Position numbers and translations under genes: made by a program. A stretch of DNA of 64,000 bases from M3007 sp964539805 (lineage in GTDB: Bacteria; Bacteroidota; Bacteroidia; Chitinophagales; Saprospiraceae): contig CAZIKN010000002.1 in assembly GCA_964539805.1 (NCBI GenBank), positions 62,001 to 126,000 on the forward strand, written 5' to 3'. Below, piece by piece: positions 61,849 to 64,000 of the stretch; position 1 is the stretch's first letter; the number at the start of each line of letters is the position of its first letter. Below the pieces are notes generated by a model. The model did no database searches. It worked only from the letters and a program-made list of their open reading frames with translations, and had not been told where the DNA came from.

Positions 61849-62337
61849 ATGACAAGATTATACGGGTCAAAAATGTGGCTATGGGCCATATTTATCGGGG
61901 GAGGCATAATGGCGACATGCTCCCAAAAAGAAAAAACAGCGGATGTACAGGAACGCCTTGAATATTATGAGAACGGTGCGATCAAACGCAAGGTAAAATT
62001 GATAAATGGCAAAAAAGAAGGCCAGTTTACAGAGTTTTATCCCGATAGCAAAATAAAAGGCCAAAGATGGTTTGTAAATGACCTCGAAAATGGCCGAACT
62101 GTCCTGTTCCATCGGAATGGAAAGATAAAAGAGGTACAATACTATAAAGATGGCAAAAAACAAGGAGGCGATACCCTTTGGTATGACTCTGGACAAATTG
62201 AGTTTATTGCATATTTTCAAAATGACCTCAAGCATGGCGAACTGAGAAAATGGTCGCCAGAAGGTGAGCTTATTTACGAGGCCCGGTTTTATCAGGACTC
62301 TTTGCTTGCCGTTACAAGCAAACCAATCGTTAAATAG
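61849..62337 (+). CDS. YwqK-like (MORN-type repeat) lipoprotein
   Basis: A 162-residue protein with several MORN-like repeats: YYENGAIKRKVKLINGKKEG, FYPDSKIKGQRWFVNDLENG, FHRNGKIKEVQYYKDGKKQG, WYDSGQIEFIAYFQNDLKHG and WSPEGELIYEARFYQDS. The N-terminus has a lipobox-like IMATC, so it is probably a lipoprotein. This is the YwqK family; some annotations call it an antitoxin, but in this phylum such proteins are common and have no proven toxin partner. None is seen nearby. ATG at 61849 or 61873. Confidence 0.78.
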   Translation: MTRLYGSKMWLWAIFIGGGIMATCSQKEKTADVQERLEYYENGAIKRKVKLINGKKEGQFTEFYPDSKIKGQRWFVNDLENGRTVLFHRNGKIKEVQYYKDGKKQGGDTLWYDSGQIEFIAYFQNDLKHGELRKWSPEGELIYEARFYQDSLLAVTSKPIVK

Positions 62338-62604
62338 CCTGCACATTAAGCTGTGGTGTTTACACAAAATAATTTTAAACAGCCACGGCCCTTAAATATT
62401 TGCAAATCAAGAAAATCAATCCCCGAAACCTCCAATATCTCTTAGATTCGGGTATAATAACCAAATCTTTACAAAAAAATGACCAAGCGCTTGTATTACT
62501 CTTTTCCCTTTCTACCTTTGCGCGGTTTTTAACGACGTGTTAACCTTTTTTGCACAATATAATATTTAGATAAAGTCTAAATAAGTCAATTTCTGCATAC
62601 TACG
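62338..62604. other. Upstream region of actA without a gene
   Basis: The gap between the YwqK-like gene and actA is 349 bp in total. This part is AT-rich, has no convincing reading frame, and contains a few weak TTTG/TAnnTTTG-like strings (for example ACCTTTGC near 62515). I see no operator-like repeat. Confidence 0.4.
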
Positions 62605-62635
62605 TTTGGTAAAAAATAGGTCGTTTATACCTTTG
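62605..62635 (+). promoter_or_regulatory. Promoter of the alternative complex III operon
   Basis: TTTG at 62605-62608 and TACCTTTG at 62628-62635 are separated by 19 bp, which is the textbook Bacteroidota spacing. The first ATG of the cytochrome gene is 51 bp further on. It is the best promoter match in the window. Confidence 0.6.
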
Positions 62636-62686
62636 CACTGAAAAAATCTGACGAAAGTCAGTGCTTAAAAAAGAGAAATAGGGCTT

Positions 62687-64000
62687 ATGCCTCTTCATAA
62701 GACAAATCAACTACGCGACTATATGTTGTTGAAACGCATTTGCTGGGTCTTTACCTTTGTCCTCGCCGCCGCATTTACCCTAACAGCAGGGCCAACCAAA
62801 GAAGCGGGCAAGGAATTATTCACTGCCAACTGTGCCTCATGTCATGCGAAAGACATGAAAACCAAACTCACAGGCCCTGCCTTGTCAGGCGTGGAGGAGC
62901 GTTGGTCGGCCTATCCTAAAAAGGACTTGTATTCATGGATTCGCAACTCACAAGCGCTCATCGCCACGGGTCATCCTCGGGCCGTTGAGCTCTGGAATGA
63001 ATACAAGCCAGTCTTGATGAACAACTTTGTGGCCCTCACTGATGAACAGATCGAGAGCCTTTTGTTGTACATTAAAGAGCCTGGCGGACCAAAACCTCCA
63101 ACCGATACCAAGGTTTCTGAAGAAAAGAAAGAGACAGGTGGACTTCCCTGGCTTTGGATCGCCATTGCAACCACACTTGGCCTTTTGGCTTTTGCCCTCA
63201 TGCGCATAGTGGACAACCTGAGCAATGTGGCCCGCGTGCAAGGTGGCGATGCTCCACTTACCCGCTCTTGGGTTCAAACCCTGGGCTCAAAAGGATTTGT
63301 GGCATTTTCTGTTTTTGCCCTTACGCTTCTGTTTGGGTACAAAGCCGTGGACAATGCAACCCACATGGGCCGCTCACAAAACTATGAGCCGGACCAACCC
63401 ATCAATTTTAGCCACAAAATACATGCTGGTCAGAATAAAATTGATTGCCAGTATTGCCATGATTCGGCCCGCCGCTCCAAGCACTCCTCCATACCAGGTG
63501 CAAATACTTGTATGAATTGCCACGCCGCAGTAAAGAAAGGAACCATCAGCGGTACAAAAGAGATCACCAAAATATACGCCTCAATTGGCTTTGACCCTAT
63601 CGCTGGCAAGTACATTGATGGCTACGAGAACTGGTCAGAAAAACAAATAGAAGACCTGTACAGGAAATGGATCGGTCAGGAATATATGGCGGCCAACAGC
63701 CTTTCTTCATTGGATGAAAATGGTAAGTTGACGGTTGATGCGCAATGGGAAGGTATTGTAAAAGCCCTTAAGGATGATTCAAACGGCAAAATTCAAGGCC
63801 CTATTGAATGGACACGCATTCACAACCTCGCCGATCACGCTTATTTCAACCACGCACAGCACGTAGCAGTAGGTCAAGTTGCCTGCCAAAAATGCCACGG
63901 CCCGGTAGAAGAAATGGATGTCGTCTATCAATACTCTACACTCGGCATGGGCTGGTGTATCAACTGCCACCGCGAAACAGAGGTCAAGTTCAAAGACAAT
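62687..64000 (+). CDS. actA: Alternative complex III cytochrome subunit (ActA), 5' part
   Basis: A multihaem cytochrome c, the membrane-anchored electron-accepting subunit of the quinol:cytochrome c oxidoreductase called alternative complex III. The frame is open to the right edge (438 codons seen). Start ATG 62687, or 62723, where a signal peptide begins (LLKRICWVFTFVLAAAF). Haem motifs: CASCH in an N-terminal single-haem domain with SGVEERWSAYP and SLLLYIKEP, then a linker, two membrane helices (LPWLWIAIATTLGLLAFALM and GFVAFSVFALTLLFGYK), and CQYCH, CMNCH, CQKCH, CINCH. The first haem domain is fused to the usual pentahaem part. More subunits should follow beyond the window. Confidence 0.9.
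   Translation, partial: MPLHKTNQLRDYMLLKRICWVFTFVLAAAFTLTAGPTKEAGKELFTANCASCHAKDMKTKLTGPALSGVEERWSAYPKKDLYSWIRNSQALIATGHPRAVELWNEYKPVLMNNFVALTDEQIESLLLYIKEPGGPKPPTDTKVSEEKKETGGLPWLWIAIATTLGLLAFALMRIVDNLSNVARVQGGDAPLTRSWVQTLGSKGFVAFSVFALTLLFGYKAVDNATHMGRSQNYEPDQPINFSHKIHAGQNKIDCQYCHDSARRSKHSSIPGANTCMNCHAAVKKGTISGTKEITKIYASIGFDPIAGKYIDGYENWSEKQIEDLYRKWIGQEYMAANSLSSLDENGKLTVDAQWEGIVKALKDDSNGKIQGPIEWTRIHNLADHAYFNHAQHVAVGQVACQKCHGPVEEMDVVYQYSTLGMGWCINCHRETEVKFKDN

Noticed and set aside
61849..62337. Toxin-antitoxin system suggested by the YwqK name
   Set aside because: No toxin gene nearby, and the product is a lipoprotein with MORN-like repeats.

Overview
The window looks like a piece of a Bacteroidota chromosome of moderate GC, most like a Saprospiria/Chitinophagia-type aerobe. 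This rests on type IX secretion system (T9SS) parts (a PorP/SprF barrel and a PorE-like OmpA protein), at least five proteins ending in a T9SS type A sorting domain, SprB-type adhesin repeats, Bacteroidota-specific families (DUF2480, DUF5916, DUF5117-type metalloprotease, monofunctional MnmD, GYDIA-type GHMP kinase), promoter boxes of the Bacteroidota form (TTTG, about 19 bp, TAnnTTTG), and the start of an alternative complex III operon. No rRNA, tRNA, CRISPR array, phage or transposase gene was seen.

Layout. 1-6.2 kb: 5' part of uvrC, a FemAB-like acyltransferase, then a T9SS block (PorP/SprF, PorE-like) followed by an ECF sigma factor and a TPR-tailed membrane protein that is probably its anti-sigma. 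6.2-10 kb: a class A penicillin-binding protein broken by a G10 run, and a DUF4197 protein. 10-22 kb: exported proteins: a reprolysin-like protease with a sorting domain but no signal peptide, a DUF5916 barrel, a PKD/DUF7619/barrel protein overlapping an ADP-ribosylglycohydrolase, and a 1421-residue SprB-repeat adhesin. 22-27 kb: acyl-CoA synthetase, DinB-like protein, a pentapeptide-repeat membrane protein and an unknown helical protein. 27-35 kb: four T9SS cargo genes in a row, apparently a duplicated propeller-plus-dockerin pair, three of them with nearly identical 3' ends. 35-56.5 kb: mostly housekeeping genes (xseA, thioredoxin, selO, rlmD, glutaryl-CoA dehydrogenase, mnmD, moxR, ompH, pgeF, recO, GHMP kinase, tolC family, fructosamine kinase, DUF5117 protease). 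56.6-62.3 kb: a response regulator/histidine kinase operon that ends in a vanadium-haloperoxidase-like gene, a divergent paralogue of that gene, and a YwqK-like lipoprotein. From 62.6 kb: a well-formed promoter and the cytochrome subunit ActA of alternative complex III, running off the end.

How the genes work together. The surface and export genes form one theme: T9SS machinery and its possible regulator at the left, several T9SS cargoes in the middle. A second theme is envelope sensing: the two-component system is physically joined to a haloperoxidase/PAP2-type gene.

Strongest unexplained signals: two G10 tracts that each break the frame of a conserved gene (PBP1A, recO); a dispersed palindromic element in two copies (about 161 bp and 93 bp) with 24-bp inverted ends; a 71-bp near-perfect palindrome; and nucleotide-level homogenisation of the sorting domains in three neighbouring cargo genes. 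I did not find a clearly new multi-gene system; the two-component/haloperoxidase cluster and the palindromic element are the best candidates for follow-up.
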